This document shows, one piece after another, positions 52,393-64,000 of a stretch of DNA of 64,000 nt (positions are counted from its first letter, which is position 1; each line of letters begins with the position of its first letter). Source of the stretch: Phascolomyces articulosus. Its lineage: Eukaryota; Mucoromycota; Mucoromycetes; Mucorales; Lichtheimiaceae. A program made the position numbers and the translations under genes. Under the pieces are notes generated by a model. It was not told the origin of the DNA. It made no database searches and was given only the letters and a program-made list of their open reading frames with translations. Location: contig JAIXMP010000014.1 of the NCBI GenBank assembly GCA_025677815.1, positions 1-64,000 of the forward strand. Direction: 5' to 3'.

Positions 52393-55300
52393 TTATGGTT
52401 TCGTACGGGCAGTTTCTGTAGCACCAATTGATGAAATGCCAAATTGGAGTAACATTTGATTGAGTCTATAAAAAATTGAAAAGACGAGTTTAACACAATA
52501 ATACACTCAATTTTTTGGAGTTTTATTTACCTTTTTACTCTTGATTGTGCTTCATTTGTTTCAGTTTGTAATAAACGTGCCATATCATTCCATCCTGACT
52601 GTAACGTATCATGTTTGGTTTTATAATCTGAACGTTCTTTGGATTCTTGTTGTAATTGGTCTTGAAGAGATTTGACTTTTCCTTCTAGTTCAGATTGTTG
52701 TTTTGATAATGTTTCTTGTGTCGTACGATGATCCGTCTCTGCATCAGATAACTTTTTCTTATATTCATCGCGTTCATTCTAGATTGAAAGTCATATATAA
52801 GAAAAATGTACAATCTATCAAATCATCCTATTAAACAATAAGAGTATATTTTTACCTTCAATGCCAAAATCTGGGTTTCACTTGATTTTTTCAATTCTTC
52901 CAATTCCTTTCTCATGGCATCCACATCCTCTTTCTTCAACTTTTCCTCCTGCTTCTTTTCTTTTAAAAGTCGTTCATTTTCATTTTCCAAATACTCTACA
53001 CGTGCAGAAACCGTTTCATGTGTATTTTGCAATCCTTTGTACTGCGTCACCCACTGTTCATTTTCCTCATTACATTCCTTAATATCTTGATGCAATCGAG
53101 CAATCATATTGGCTTGTGCTTCGGATTGTTTGGTTATCTTTTCCATTTCTTCTTCACACATATCCAACTTTTCTATTAATGCTCGTTTACTTTCTTCAAA
53201 TTCTTGAATCATGGCTTCTTGACGCGTCACTGTATCGGTGCTGCCCTTATATTCAATTGTTAAATTTTGATATTGAGTCATCAAATCTTGAATTTGATGT
53301 GTTTGTTCATTGATTTGTTTTTCTTGTTGATGAATCTTTTGCCCTTGTTCTTCAATTATGATATCATCCTTCATGGCTTCGCCCATGGATCGTACTTTGG
53401 AATAAATTTTCCACCAAGGCCATTCACGTAAAGTTACATAAATTCTTGCATTACGTTGGATCACACGGATGGCCTCAGTTTGTCGTGCGACGCGTGTCAT
53501 GCGTTGCCTTGCGATGTATCGTCGACACATTGCTTGGAATCCTGTCATGTAGGTAGCCAAATGTCGATTTCTGACTTCTTCTAATTCTGCTAAAGCAGTG
53601 GCCTTGAAAAACACCTTGGAAACACCAATACGAAACAATTCTGGATCCAATGCCATCTTATCCAATAAGAGTTCACATGCTTTACGACCATACATGAACT
53701 TGTTCAAAGGGAAATCATCTGGATACAATATCTGGAATCGTTTTCGGAAATCTTCAAAGGCCATGCGATTGGGGAACCCTTTACGACAAATACGAATTCC
53801 TTCCAAGACACCATTACATCGTAATTGATCCAAGACAAGGGGAGTATTGATTTCACCTGCACGTTTGTGAGAGTTTGGTAATATACATCGAATAAACCGT
53901 GGACTAGAGGCTCCCAAGTGCGTCATGAGGACCGCTAATTGTTGTCTATGACGCTGACCCACCGTTCGAAAAGAACCTGAACCCTGTCGTAATCTGGTTG
54001 GTTTCGAGAGGGTGCCATCGAGTCCAACCGTAGGTTCATCAGAGGTACCCTTGTAAAGATAGTCTTTAAATAATCTGGCAACATAAGCATTCGAGGAGCG
54101 TGCCAATAAACGAGTAACATCTTCATTGAGTGGATCTTTGTTCTTTTCGACCCATCCTTTGGTATAGTATTTCACTTTGCCAGCATAATGTTTTACGATA
54201 AAACTATCGTCGTCAAATCGAGACATTTCGTATTTTCCACTGCTGTTGTTTTTCTTGTTACCCCAGGTATTATTGAGGTAATGTAACATTTTTTTATCAC
54301 AGCCCCTAGGTACATAACATTGCTCTTCAACCGTGCTCAAAATGCCACTAGGCTAGAGAGAGATATAAATATAGAATCATATTTAATTCATCATGGATTC
54401 ATAGTATTATATACATGTAGAAAATACTTTACCCTTATACTTTCAATAAGATCAATTGTAGGCTTTAAATCCAAACCAAAGTCAATATATTCCCAGTCAA
54501 TATTTTCTGCTCTATACTGCGATTGTTCCAATATAAACATGCTATGATTGAAAAATTGTTGTAATTTTTCATTTGTGTAATTGATACAAAGCTGTTCAAA
54601 ACTATTGACCTATATATATATATTACAAAACATAAATGCACATTATGTGAGAAACACATTCATCATATCAACCAAAAGATTTCTTATTGGAAAAATAATA
54701 AAAAAACATCATACCTCAAAAATCTCAAATCCAGCAATATCCAAAACACCAATATAATGATGTTGTTCACCCATCGACTTGACACCATCCAACCCTTGAT
54801 TGATACGATCAACCAAACTTGAAAAATTACGTTCATACAAAGCTTTTGCCAAAGCCACCACGTTAAAACGAAGTTGTTCTTGTGAGATACCCTTTCTCAC
54901 CCATTCAGGACCTGCTTTAATACGTGGACCCAAAAAACTGTTTCTAAATTCTTGTGGGGCGACACCCAAAAGATGACATAAAGGTTCAATGTGGACATCT
55001 GATCGATCAAAACCAAAGTCGCGGGAAACACTCAGGTTACCAATATGTAAGACGGCTGCAATGATACGAAAATAATCAAATTGTTCTTCTTCAGACAATC
55101 CCATAATTTCCATGGATTTCTAATATTGTATTGTTCGTGTTTATATTCGTTAGTCACTATCATCCTAATATAGAGCAACCATAATTTTTGGAATACATAC
55201 GACAAGCTTTTCAAAGTCTTTGGCATCATCAATCCCATCAATGGTCATATTGGAATCCTTGGTAAAATTATAATCATGCGCCGTTTTTCCACCCAGTAAT

Positions 55301-56623
55301 AATTTTTCCTTGATGGATTCATCTCCATTCAATAATTGGTAAAAGATATGATAATTTCGTTCAGAAGGGGATTGACCATGAACACGTGATTTTTCCAAAA
55401 GGTACCATTCGATTTCAGCACCGCATATTTGTGCTTGACTATTAAAGTTGATACGAATATATTTACCCTATATAAACATCCACCACCACCTAATCATGAG
55501 TATTTTTTTTCTCTATTTCAATACCATATAATAAAAGGAAAGAACAACACTTACAAAACGAGAAGAATTATTGTTACGAATAGTTTGAGCATTACCAAAA
55601 GCCTCAAGAATGGGATTAGCTTGTAAAATTTGTTGTTCGATTCTTGAACGAATAGCTGTATTACCAACAGCAGCTAAATATTGAATCACAATCTTGGTAT
55701 TTTCTGTTTTGCCTGCACCTGATTCTCCCCTATTTTTTTGTTCAATTATAAATTCTTTATACACTTAGAATAATATATATATATAAAAGCCTCCGAAAAA
55801 AATAAAAAAAGAACACTCACGTAATAAGAATAGTTTGATCGTTTTTACCATGGGCCATATCACGATAGGCTTCTTCAGCAACAGCATAAATATGAGGTGG
55901 TAGTTCGCCTCTTCGTCGTCCTTTATAGGATTGAATATATTCATCGGTATAAATAGGTAATTTTCGATATGGGTTCACTGCTACCAAAAACAATCCAGAG
56001 TATGTCTATAATAATCACATTATAAGTTAGTGATTGTTTCCTTATTTTTTTTTTCCAAAAGGGGCTGTATCATAATAAAGGAAAACACTTGCATAAATTT
56101 CATTATGACGATAACGTGATGTTAAATTATGAACCACAGCTGGTTCGTTTAAATGCGTTAATTCTGCCATATCTGATACACGGTCGAATTTAGGTGGATT
56201 CATATAATATATTTTTTCAACTGAAAGATAGCGTATCTATAATAATCATCATATAAGTCCATGATTAGAATCCAAATGAAAAAATAACAACAAAAAAGCA
56301 TAGATGATCACTTTCATTGTTTATAATATAACCTCCCCCCTTCTCACTTCGGCATCACTTACTTCACCGCCTTTTAATTGAACTTCATATTGTTTTCCAT
56401 CATCTTGAATGATTTGTGCCTCTACAAAACCATGTTTTTCATCTTCTACCCAAACCCAACGTTTTTCATTGAAAAGTGCTTGATCCACAGCGTCTTGGAC
56501 ATTATCGATCCGATCGTGTATAAATACATCTGCGCCATTCCGATGAACAAATGTACCTCCGATAGGTCCACCATTATTATTACTTCGTGGTAAAGAAGGG
56601 GAGGATGACTCTACTGTAATCAT
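52393..56623 (-). CDS. Class II-like myosin heavy chain with short tail
   Basis: About ten exons from ATG at 56623 to TAA at 52393-52395, roughly 1,150 residues. The N-terminus has a myosin SH3-like segment ([18 protein letters not shown]). The motor follows with [14 protein letters not shown]-loop GESGAGKT (about 55720), switch I region NNNSSRF, the DIAGFEIF relay region and the [11 protein letters not shown] actin-binding region. The neck has two IQ-like stretches and ends [13 protein letters not shown], the class II neck-tail junction. After this comes only about 290 residues of predicted coiled coil, ending [10 protein letters not shown]. Other fungal class II myosins have much longer tails (S. 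pombe Myo2 1,526 and S. cerevisiae Myo1 1,928 in total). The reading frame through the last two introns closes cleanly, so the short tail looks real. A role in cytokinesis or contractility is inferred from class only. Confidence 0.88.
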
Positions 56624-56885
56624 AACAAAGTAATGACGATGATCGATGTAAATATATATAAATAAATAAAAAGTGATAAAGAAGAAGAAAAAGAGAAAGA
56701 AAGTGAGGAAGAAGAAGATCTTTTTTTTGTGTGTGTAGAATTATAAAATTGGATAAAGCTTTGAAAACAACCAAAAAAGGAAATAATGCATTCTTGGTGT
56801 ACCTCATTCAACTTGAACAAGAATGTTGTTGTTTATGATGAATTTATTTATGGAAATTGAGAAAACAACAAGGAAGTTTAATTTT

Positions 56886-59800
56886 TTATTGTTGTTGCAA
56901 CTTGTCTACTTGTTCTGCTAAAGAAGCCACTAATTGTTCTAATTGAATACGTTTCTCACGTTCTTCATTTAATTCTTTACGAAGTTTATCCACTTCATTC
57001 TTTGTGAAGTTTTTCAATTTGGTTTCCAATACTTCATTACTACCTCCTCCAGTGGTAGGAACATTAAATCGAGAAGCAATATTACGTACACCAGTTGGTC
57101 GAGGTCGTTCCACCTGGTCATCACCACTTTCTTCTTTTTTCTCAGGTTCTTTGGATTCATGAGCAGGGGCAGGTTCCCACATACGTCGTTGTACAGGTTT
57201 AAGATTCTTTAATTCAGGTGCAGCGCCACCAAAAGGTGTAGGGAATTTGGCAAAAATTGGTTTGGCTGGTTTGGCGGGTGGAGAGCGTGCAGCAGCAGTT
57301 GGTGGTTCATCTGCTGGTTCATCTTTTTTGACAGGCTCTTCAGGTTCCTTTTCAAGTTCTTTTTTCAATAATTCCATTTGACTAGGTTCCTCTTTACGTG
57401 TTTCTGCTGTTTGCGATTGTGGTGCACGACGAGCGCGTGTAGGTCGAGCACGTGATGGTCCAGAAAGTTTAGGTCCTGTAGGTTGTAAATCAAGTGTCTT
57501 TTTCTCTTCTCCCTCTTCTTCTGGATTCTTGGCTTCTTCCTTTTGTTCCGTTTCACCGCCAGTAGTTTCTTCTGAAGGTTTTTCCTCTTCTTTTTCTTCC
57601 TTTTCAACTACCTCTTCTTCCTTTTCTTGATCAACAACAGCTGGGGAAGTTGCTGCTTTATCCTCTTCCTCCTTCTTGCTATCTACTTCAGCAGCAGTAA
57701 CAACAGGTGAATCTGCCTTTTCAGATTCCACTTGGCTTGAAGGTCGACTGGCTGGCTTGGGTGGTAATTTTTCAGAAGAGGAGGCTTCACTGGTAGGTCG
57801 ACTTGCTGGAAGTGGAGGTTGCTTTTCAGACAAAGCTTCACTTGTAGTTCGACTGGATGGTAATGGAGGTTTGTCAGCAGGTGAAGAAACTTCGCTTGTA
57901 GGACGACTGGCAGGTTTGGGAGGTCTCGAAGGAACAGGAGGAGAAGCGACTGAAGGTGGAGAAGGTTCGTCTTCCTTTTCAATAACTTGTTCTTCCTCGA
58001 CCTTCTTTGGTTCTTCTACTTCTTGAACAGGAGAAAACTTTTCTTCTTCAGCCTAATTTTACATAACAATAAATTAAATTAATACATGACGCGTATGTTG
58101 AAAATGACCTTTTATTTTACCTCTATGGGTGCAGGAGATTCGGTGACAACAGGGGCAGCAGCAGCAGCAGCTGCTGCTGCTGCCGGAGATAGCTCTTCTT
58201 CAGGAATAGCAGGAGGTTGTGATGGAGTGGGTGAGTCAAGAGTAGGTGTGGATTGCTGTTGTTCATGAAGAGAGCCAGGTCGACTGGTACTAGCAGTAGA
58301 ACTAGGACGATTACCAGGAAGAGGAGGTGCACGAGCACTAACTTCCGATGATACTCTAGAACTAGAAGCAGTATTGAATGATTGTTGAGATCCAGAAGAA
58401 GTGACTGATTTACGAGAACGAACAGGAGGGGGTGAAGCAATGGATTCTTCTTCAATTTCCTTGACAAAGTTGCTTGGGAATACACCAGTTTGTCCACGTT
58501 CAGTTGTACCCTTCCACCAACCATCATCCACATTCTTATCCAATACATTTACATATTCCCCACGTAACAAGTTCAATTCATCTTCATTTTCCGCGTCATA
58601 AGGATGTAATACAATAGCTTTGGCCACTATATAATATGAAAAATAGTGGTTGAATATAACATGTTCGAAAAAAAAATGACCCTATTGTTAAAAACACACG
58701 TGTCAGCATACCAAATTTTTCTATGGTAGGTGCTGAAGAAGGTTGTTCGTCTTGATCGAATTTATCAACAGGAATAGAAGTCTTTCTTTCGGGTTCTGTT
58801 TTTGCAACAGGTGTTTCTTCTTCCTTGATAGGTGGTTCATCTTTTGGTGGAGGAGTTGCCTCTGTCGGTTTTTCAACAACAGGTGGTGAAGCAGGCTTTG
58901 GCTCCTATATTCAAAAGAGTTACTTTTAATTTTACAAACACATACCATTATATGATCGCCCACTATAACCAACATACAAAATACCTACAGTTTCACTGGG
59001 TCTTCTGGGGCCACCTGTCTTCTTCAAAGTAGGAAATCCACCAGCCAAAACACTACCTATACCACCTTGTCTTACACCAAACGCGGCCAGTTTGAAAGCG
59101 GGCTTGCTGGCTTCAAATATATATATGACAGTAAATAAATAAACATTTTAGCATATTTAAATCGATCGTCCCCTCTCTCCTTTTCTGTTCATTCCAGACT
59201 ACCATTACTACTAGTGACTCCTTATCAATAAACAAACAAATAAATAAACAACTTACGTTCAGTAGGAGAAGTAGTACCTTCTTCAGTACTTTCAGGTGTA
59301 GTATTTGGCATACCAACCGATTGAGCACCGAGGTCAGGTCTACCTGGCATATCAATTTCTTCCACACACTGAAAAAAAAGAATGAGTTAAATCTTTTAAT
59401 ACACAATTATTCTTTTTAATAATAATACGATCACATCCCGCCCCTCCTGGCCCAGTGTGTCTAATTTACCTCGCCTGGAAAACGTCCCACTTTGCCATTA
59501 ATTTCACCCTTGAACCACCCATCTTCAAAACGTTCATAAAGTGTAGCAATACCACCTCGATGAAGTGTTAATTCATAGGGTCCTTGCATTGCATAATCTT
59601 CCATGACACGCGCCATACCAATAGGTTTGGCTATTCAATTTTTATATATATAAATATAATTCCAACTTTCCTTATGAGTAAAAACGATATCTTTTTTCTT
59701 TTCTATTCTCTTCAACTCGTCCACCGTCTTCCTAAAAAAAAAAAAAAGCTCGTTATATTACCTGGTTCAGCTTCAGCTTCAGTCTCGGTAGTAGGTTCAG

Positions 59801-60240
59801 CAGTCGTTGTAGACTCTGGTTGTTGTTCTTCCTTTTTATCGTCTTCCTTCTTTTCCTCGGGCAATGACTTTACAGGTTCGACAAACTAAAACAATGGAAA
59901 CCCATTCAGTTTCTGAAAACGAGTCCATGACGTTGTGTGTTTCCCCACAACCCAAAATAGAAAAAAAAAACTTACATTACTAGGGAAAAAACCACTGGAA
60001 CCGTCATCTTTTTTACCAACCCACCAATCTGGGTCAGAACTATCGGTAACAATAACAATGTCACCTTTTTCAAGTTTTAATTCATCGTCTCGTTCAGGGT
60101 CATAAGCATGATGGGCAGTGACAGTCGTATGTCCTTCATATATATAAACATACGTTAACGAAAAGAACGTGTTAGTCCTTCTCACCATTACAGTTTAGTT
60201 TTTTTTTGGAATGGATTAGGGTGGCAAACTTACCAGACAT
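56886..60240 (-). CDS. Three-SH3 adaptor with proline repeats and C-terminal coiled coil (CIN85/CD2AP-like layout)
   Basis: About nine exons from ATG at 60240 (7-nt first exon, 60234-60240) to the stop at 56886, about 855 residues. Three SH3 domains are seen. SH3-1 (about 59972-60135) has ALYDY-like HHAYDPERDDELKLEKGD and WWVGKKD. SH3-2 (about 59340-59640) has VMEDYAMQGPYELTLHRGG and GWFKGEINGKVGRFP. SH3-3 (about 58455-58627) has LHPYDAENEDELNLLRGEY and WWKGTTERGQTGVFPSNFV. Then comes a Pro/Glu/Lys-rich region with four PPxPxSRxxS repeats (57740-57930), a basic segment GPSRARPTRARRAPQ (about 57430-57470), and a C-terminal heptad coiled coil (KNEVDKLRKELNEEREKR onwards). The layout matches endocytic adaptors linking actin, capping protein and ubiquitin ligases. 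Orthology to CIN85 is not claimed. It lies 262 bp upstream of the myosin gene, same strand. Confidence 0.85.
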
Positions 60241-61510
60241 ATTTTTTTTTTGTTCGGGAAAAGTAAAGGAAAGGGGGAGGAAGTAGAAGAAGTGTGTTAA
60301 GGAATATAAATAATATAAAAAAAGAAAGAGGTTAAACTAAAAAAAAAATAGAAAGCAATATGCAAATTTACATGTTTCTAAATTTATTCCGCAATAAATG
60401 GAGAGTACCTCGTGTATAATGGATGTTGTTACACATGCCATATATATATCATTACTATAATACGACGCTGGTGGCGAAGTATTAACTCTACTTCTTGTCA
60501 TCTTTCTTTTATCAATCCATTTTGTTATGGTAGCATAATATAATAATAAATAATTTTCTAATTTAGTACCATGAAAACCGATGATGGTCATGAATGTCAC
60601 CTTGTGATCAATCATATATTCTTCTTGGTACAAACACTTATTACACTACCATCATTCAATATAGAAGTTAGTTCACTTTTTGACCGATGAGAAGTATTCA
60701 TCTCCTTCCTCGGTACCTGAAACCTTCTTTTTCTTTCATGTCCCTAAAAAGATAAGGAGTTCAAGATGAAATGATACCAAGTACATGGTCATATCAAAAA
60801 TGTTATATATAAATTGTTACTAATAATGCAAAAGGTATATCATTATATTTCATTTAGTAGAATTTATTATTTGTAGTTATGTAAATAAAGTGAATCATAA
60901 ATTATACTACCCATAAAACTAATCAGTGATCTGTAACCAATCAACCTGGATATATGATGATGATAATGAAACCCTTTTTTTGTACCACGACCGTTATAAT
61001 GGAATGATGGTTAAAGATGATGAGGATACAGTTTATAGTTTAGCGACATTTCTGATTCTTGTTGCTGTGGTCGTACCTTGAATAGCTCGAAGGAGTGAAA
61101 TACCGACAGGAATCGGTGTGACGTACTGGCTGCATAAATCACTGAAAAGAGAATGTGGTACTTTTTCTTTACAAACTCAACAACAATGAAAAGATAAGCG
61201 CAAAGAGCAAAAGGTGAATCTTTAAAGTGGTTTGAATATATTTACAGACATGTAATTAGTAGTTGGAGTGGTCATTGATGTACGCTATTGGTATAGATAA
61301 CGAATAACAATAATAAAGCAAAACAAATAACTTGTTATAAGTGACGCGCTTATCCAAACTTGTTGCTGGTCCCTTCTTTCTTTTTTTACTCCCACAAGAC
61401 CCACTTTTCTTACATTTTCTTTCTATTACTGACAATAAATAAAAAATAAAAGTGAATTCTCAAAGATACTCCTTTCATTTTTCTTTCTTTTACCTTTTTT
61501 TTGTATATCC
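60241..61510. other. Divergent region between the SH3 adaptor and the F-box gene
   Basis: About 1.27 kb holding the promoters of both genes. A possible small minus-strand spliced gene lies inside it (60673-61275, separate entry). The rest (60241-60660 and 61280-61510) shows AT-rich sequence and T tracts only. Confidence 0.5.
60673..61275 (-). CDS. Candidate small spliced gene, frame unresolved
   Basis: Minus-strand blocks look coding and have splice signals. An ATG at 61275 reads MTTPTTNYMS then GTAAAT. A middle block (about 61077-61170) ends at an AAG/GTACGA donor. A final block (about 60673-60731) reads KKKVSGTEEGDEYFSSVKK and stops. These three can be joined in phase 0 to a protein of about 60 residues. 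However, the strongest acceptor (TTCTCTTTTCAG at about 61145) fits a different frame of the middle block (SQYVTPIPVGISLLRAI), which stops soon after. I cannot decide the frame and do not recognise the protein. The acidic, lysine-ended tail is typical of small mitochondrial or complex-associated subunits, but that is speculation. Confidence 0.25.
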
Positions 61511-64000
61511 ATGAGTAAAAGAAAACACTCTACCACCAAACTGTTAGCTCCTGTCAAGCGACGTACAACAACTAATGGAACAAGCGATGGATTAACAAAA
61601 TCTCATTCTGACACATTATGGTACTATGCTGATAATCCTTGGCAAGATCTTTATGACATGTATGACCAAGCCATTAGTGAAAAGGATTATCAAGACGTTG
61701 CAGGATCCGTTACAACAGCCATTGACCAACTGACTGACCACTTTGTCAAGTTATTGGACTTGCGAGCCCGTTGTCGCGGGAATGCCAGAGATTTCAACCA
61801 AGGGTTAGACGATGGATTTAAAATGATTCATGAATCACCTACTCGCGCCATGGGCTATATTCGCGCGGGACATATCTATGGACTTCAAGGCAACTTAGTC
61901 AAAGCGTTGGAAGTCTTATTACAAGGTGTATCCTGTGTCCCTGTATATGACCCACATTATGCCACGTTGAAACGAGACGCTCAGGAAGCAGAGGATCGCA
62001 TGAGTCAACATATTGATACATTAGGATTGGAAGCTCAATTTCATCAAGCATTAAACATCGCATGGGATTTGATTAATGTGCATCGTCGATCTCCCACAGG
62101 ATACCTTTGTGCAGGTCATTTACATATAATGCAAGGACGTGTGCAAGCAGCCATGGAAATGTTTCAAACAGGTCTTCAACAAGTGCCCCTTTTGGACCCC
62201 AGATATCATGAGTTGGCAGATCAATTGAAATTGGCAAGACAAAAATGTAGTCAGCGATTTGATATCTTGACTTCTTTACCGTTTGATTTAATGTCACATA
62301 TCTTTGGTCATTTGTCCATGCCCGAATTGACCATTTGTATGGATATTTCACGCGGTTGGCGTGAGCGTGTTTTGCAATGTACTGAAGCTTGGCGACGATT
62401 GGAAGTCAATTCTAAATATGAAATGACGTTGGTCAAAATGGTCAGTAAACATATACGTCATTTAAAAATTGATGCCGGTGGGGAATCCACAGATACTTGT
62501 TTAAAACTGATAAGTAATCGAGAAATCGCCGATTTGGAAACGTTAGGTAAAAGTGATATATGAAGAAAAAGGAAAAGCGAGAGGAATGGATCATTCTGGT
62601 TAAAGATTCTATCCTTGGTGACTATGGATGTGTGATGATATTAAGCATATAATATGATATATAGAAATCGATACTGTATTTCGACAAGCACCTACGATTC
62701 GAAGATTCTTTTCTGCATTTCGAGAAATTGGTCCCACCTTACGCAAACTCAACTTAAAATTTGCCCGTGCCAACCCACGTCCTCCTCCACTTGTTCCTAT
62801 CATATCCATGTGTCCTTTACTCACTCATCTTACATACCATACATGGAATTTACGCCGACAAGATGTCAAAGGCGCTCGTACCCGTCAAAAATTTGTATTA
62901 ACACATTTGGATTTATTTACGGATCGATCCATTGAAAGTCCTGAATTGGAAGCCATTTTACAACACTGTCCACGCATGTTATGCCTAGTCCTTTACAAAT
63001 GTTCACCCGCTTGCTTACAACTAATACCACAATATTGTCGTTCCATCGAATATTTTAGTTTAAACAAAAATAATATTCTCAAGAGTAACGGTCACTGGGA
63101 ACAAATACCCGATGTACATCACCCTGGCAACAATTTACAACGACGATTATCTTATCCACTACAACAACAAGAGCAACAAGTACAAAGAAAACATGGATTA
63201 CGTGCATTAAGTATTTACACAAGTGATATTATTGGACCTCAAGGGGTTGTTCAATTCATCAACAGTAACAAGGAAACAGTAGAGGAATTAACATTGGGAA
63301 TTGGAGATGGAGATCGATCCTTTACTACCTTGATTCAACCTTGGGCATCGCTTGTTCTCTTTGAATGGAATTATCAATTACGAAAAATTGAGTTTTCACT
63401 GGAACGATGCAGTACTGCCATACTATGTGCCATGATTGCCCGATGTCCTAATTTGGAAGCCATCAAATTGGATCGTACTGGATCACTGACGGATGAAGTG
63501 TTTCATACCTTGATTGATCTTGCCAAGTTGCATCAATTGGAATTGGCAGGAGGAACGAACACAAGAATTACAGATGAAGGACTTTCCTGGTTTTTCGACC
63601 ATATTGCCGATGTTGAATCCAATCGATTACGCATTGTCTGTTTTTCGGATCTTTCCCCTGTCAAAGAAAATACCTTGTTGTCCTTAGCCAAAGTTAAAAG
63701 TTTACAAAAATTAACAATTCGACGATGTCAGGGCGTCACGGAACGTGCCATGGATCAATTTGCAGATACACTGGCGAAATCCACCACTATTTCCCTTCAA
63801 GAAGTTACTTTTCATGCCATGGCCACGGTTACCAATTCGGCATTGGCACGTTTTGGTGAAATCAAATCGTTGGTGGATATGACGTTGATTCGTTGTTCAC
63901 GTATTGATGACGATGGTATTCAGGAATTATTGGAGCGTTGGAAAACTTTTAAACGACTTTATATTCATGGCTGTTTTCGAGTGCGTCAAACGACTATGTT
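61511..64000 (+). CDS. TPR/F-box/LRR protein, Dia2/Pof3 type (partial, runs off the window)
   Basis: Exon 1 is 61511-62546. An intron with GTAAAA donor and ATAG acceptor follows, and exon 2 runs open from 62665 to the window end, about 790 residues so far. It is likely the substrate receptor of an SCF ubiquitin ligase. Dia2 (budding yeast) and Pof3 (fission yeast) share this layout and act in replication and genome stability. Tetratricopeptide-like helices lie at about residues 50-235 (MGYIRAGHIYGLQGNLVKAL; TGYLCAGHLHIMQGRVQAAM). The F-box is at about 250-300 (LTSLPFDLMSHIFGHLSM, then SRGWRERVLQCTEAWRRLEV). Leucine-rich repeats continue to the end (VKSLQKLTIRRCQGVTERAM; MTLIRCSRIDDDGIQELL). 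The splice joins LETLE to IDTVFRQAP cleanly. The stop codon lies outside the window. Confidence 0.88.

Noticed and set aside
57676..58268. Plus-strand Gly/Ser/Ala-rich frames opposite the SH3 adaptor
   Set aside because: Antisense shadows of the proline-repeat region, with no splice or domain support.

Overview
The window is nuclear DNA of a filamentous fungus. It is AT-rich, its genes are broken by many short introns (mostly 45-150 bp, GTAAGT-like donors), and the gene set is plainly fungal: a Cch1-type calcium channel, O-acetylhomoserine sulfhydrylase, a Cti6-like PHD protein, a CreC/WDR20-type WD40 protein and a Dia2/Pof3-type F-box protein. A WASP with an intact CRIB motif and a class II-like myosin, together with the intron style and base composition, suggest an early-diverging lineage, most likely Mucoromycota. 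That placement is inferred, not proven.

Layout. 0.5-1.8 kb: proteasome beta5 subunit (+). 1.8-4.4 kb: noncoding, with a decayed minus-strand coding relic. 4.4-11.9 kb: the proteasome adaptor Ecm29 (-), convergent with beta5. 12.7-23.8 kb: a large four-domain calcium channel, Cch1 (-). 24.6-27.4 kb: PHD-finger protein (+), divergent from the channel. 27.9-31.1 kb: WDR20/CreC-like WD40 protein (-). 31.1-34.2 kb: gene-free. 34.2-37.1 kb: sugar-porter MFS transporter (+) containing 5-nt and 11-nt microexons. 37.1-39.4 kb: mostly noncoding, with a possible membrane-protein relic. 39.4-40.4 kb: ribosomal protein uS13/S18 (+). 42.8-44.9 kb: O-acetylhomoserine sulfhydrylase (-). 45.6-47.0 kb: GPN-loop GTPase 2 (+). 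49.4-60.2 kb: three same-strand actin-related genes, namely WASP, a short-tailed class II-like myosin and a three-SH3 adaptor (-). 61.5 kb to the end: TPR/F-box/LRR protein of the Dia2/Pof3 type (+), running off the window.

Two functional groupings stand out. The catalytic beta5 subunit and the proteasome adaptor Ecm29 are neighbours. WASP, myosin and the CIN85/CD2AP-like adaptor lie head-to-tail with gaps of only 353 and 262 bp, which looks like an actin and endocytosis neighbourhood. The remaining genes are unrelated housekeeping or regulatory genes. No rRNA, tRNA, CRISPR array or intact transposon was found.

The most notable details are: (1) a 5-nt microexon that restores the transporter frame and its GGxGVG motif; (2) a 24-nt microexon that encodes exactly the domain II pore filter of the calcium channel; (3) a proteasome beta5 with Leu45 and Met22 in place of Met45 and Ala22 in the S1 pocket; (4) a class II-like myosin whose tail is only about 290 residues; (5) a fungal adaptor with three SH3 domains, proline repeats, a CPI-like basic motif and a terminal coiled coil; (6) several genes whose first coding exon is only 3-7 nt. 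Exon limits were read by eye from splice signals and frame continuity. For six genes (beta5, PHD protein, transporter, S18, GPN2, and F-box exon 1 with its junction) the frame closes exactly. For the others the exon structure is approximate.
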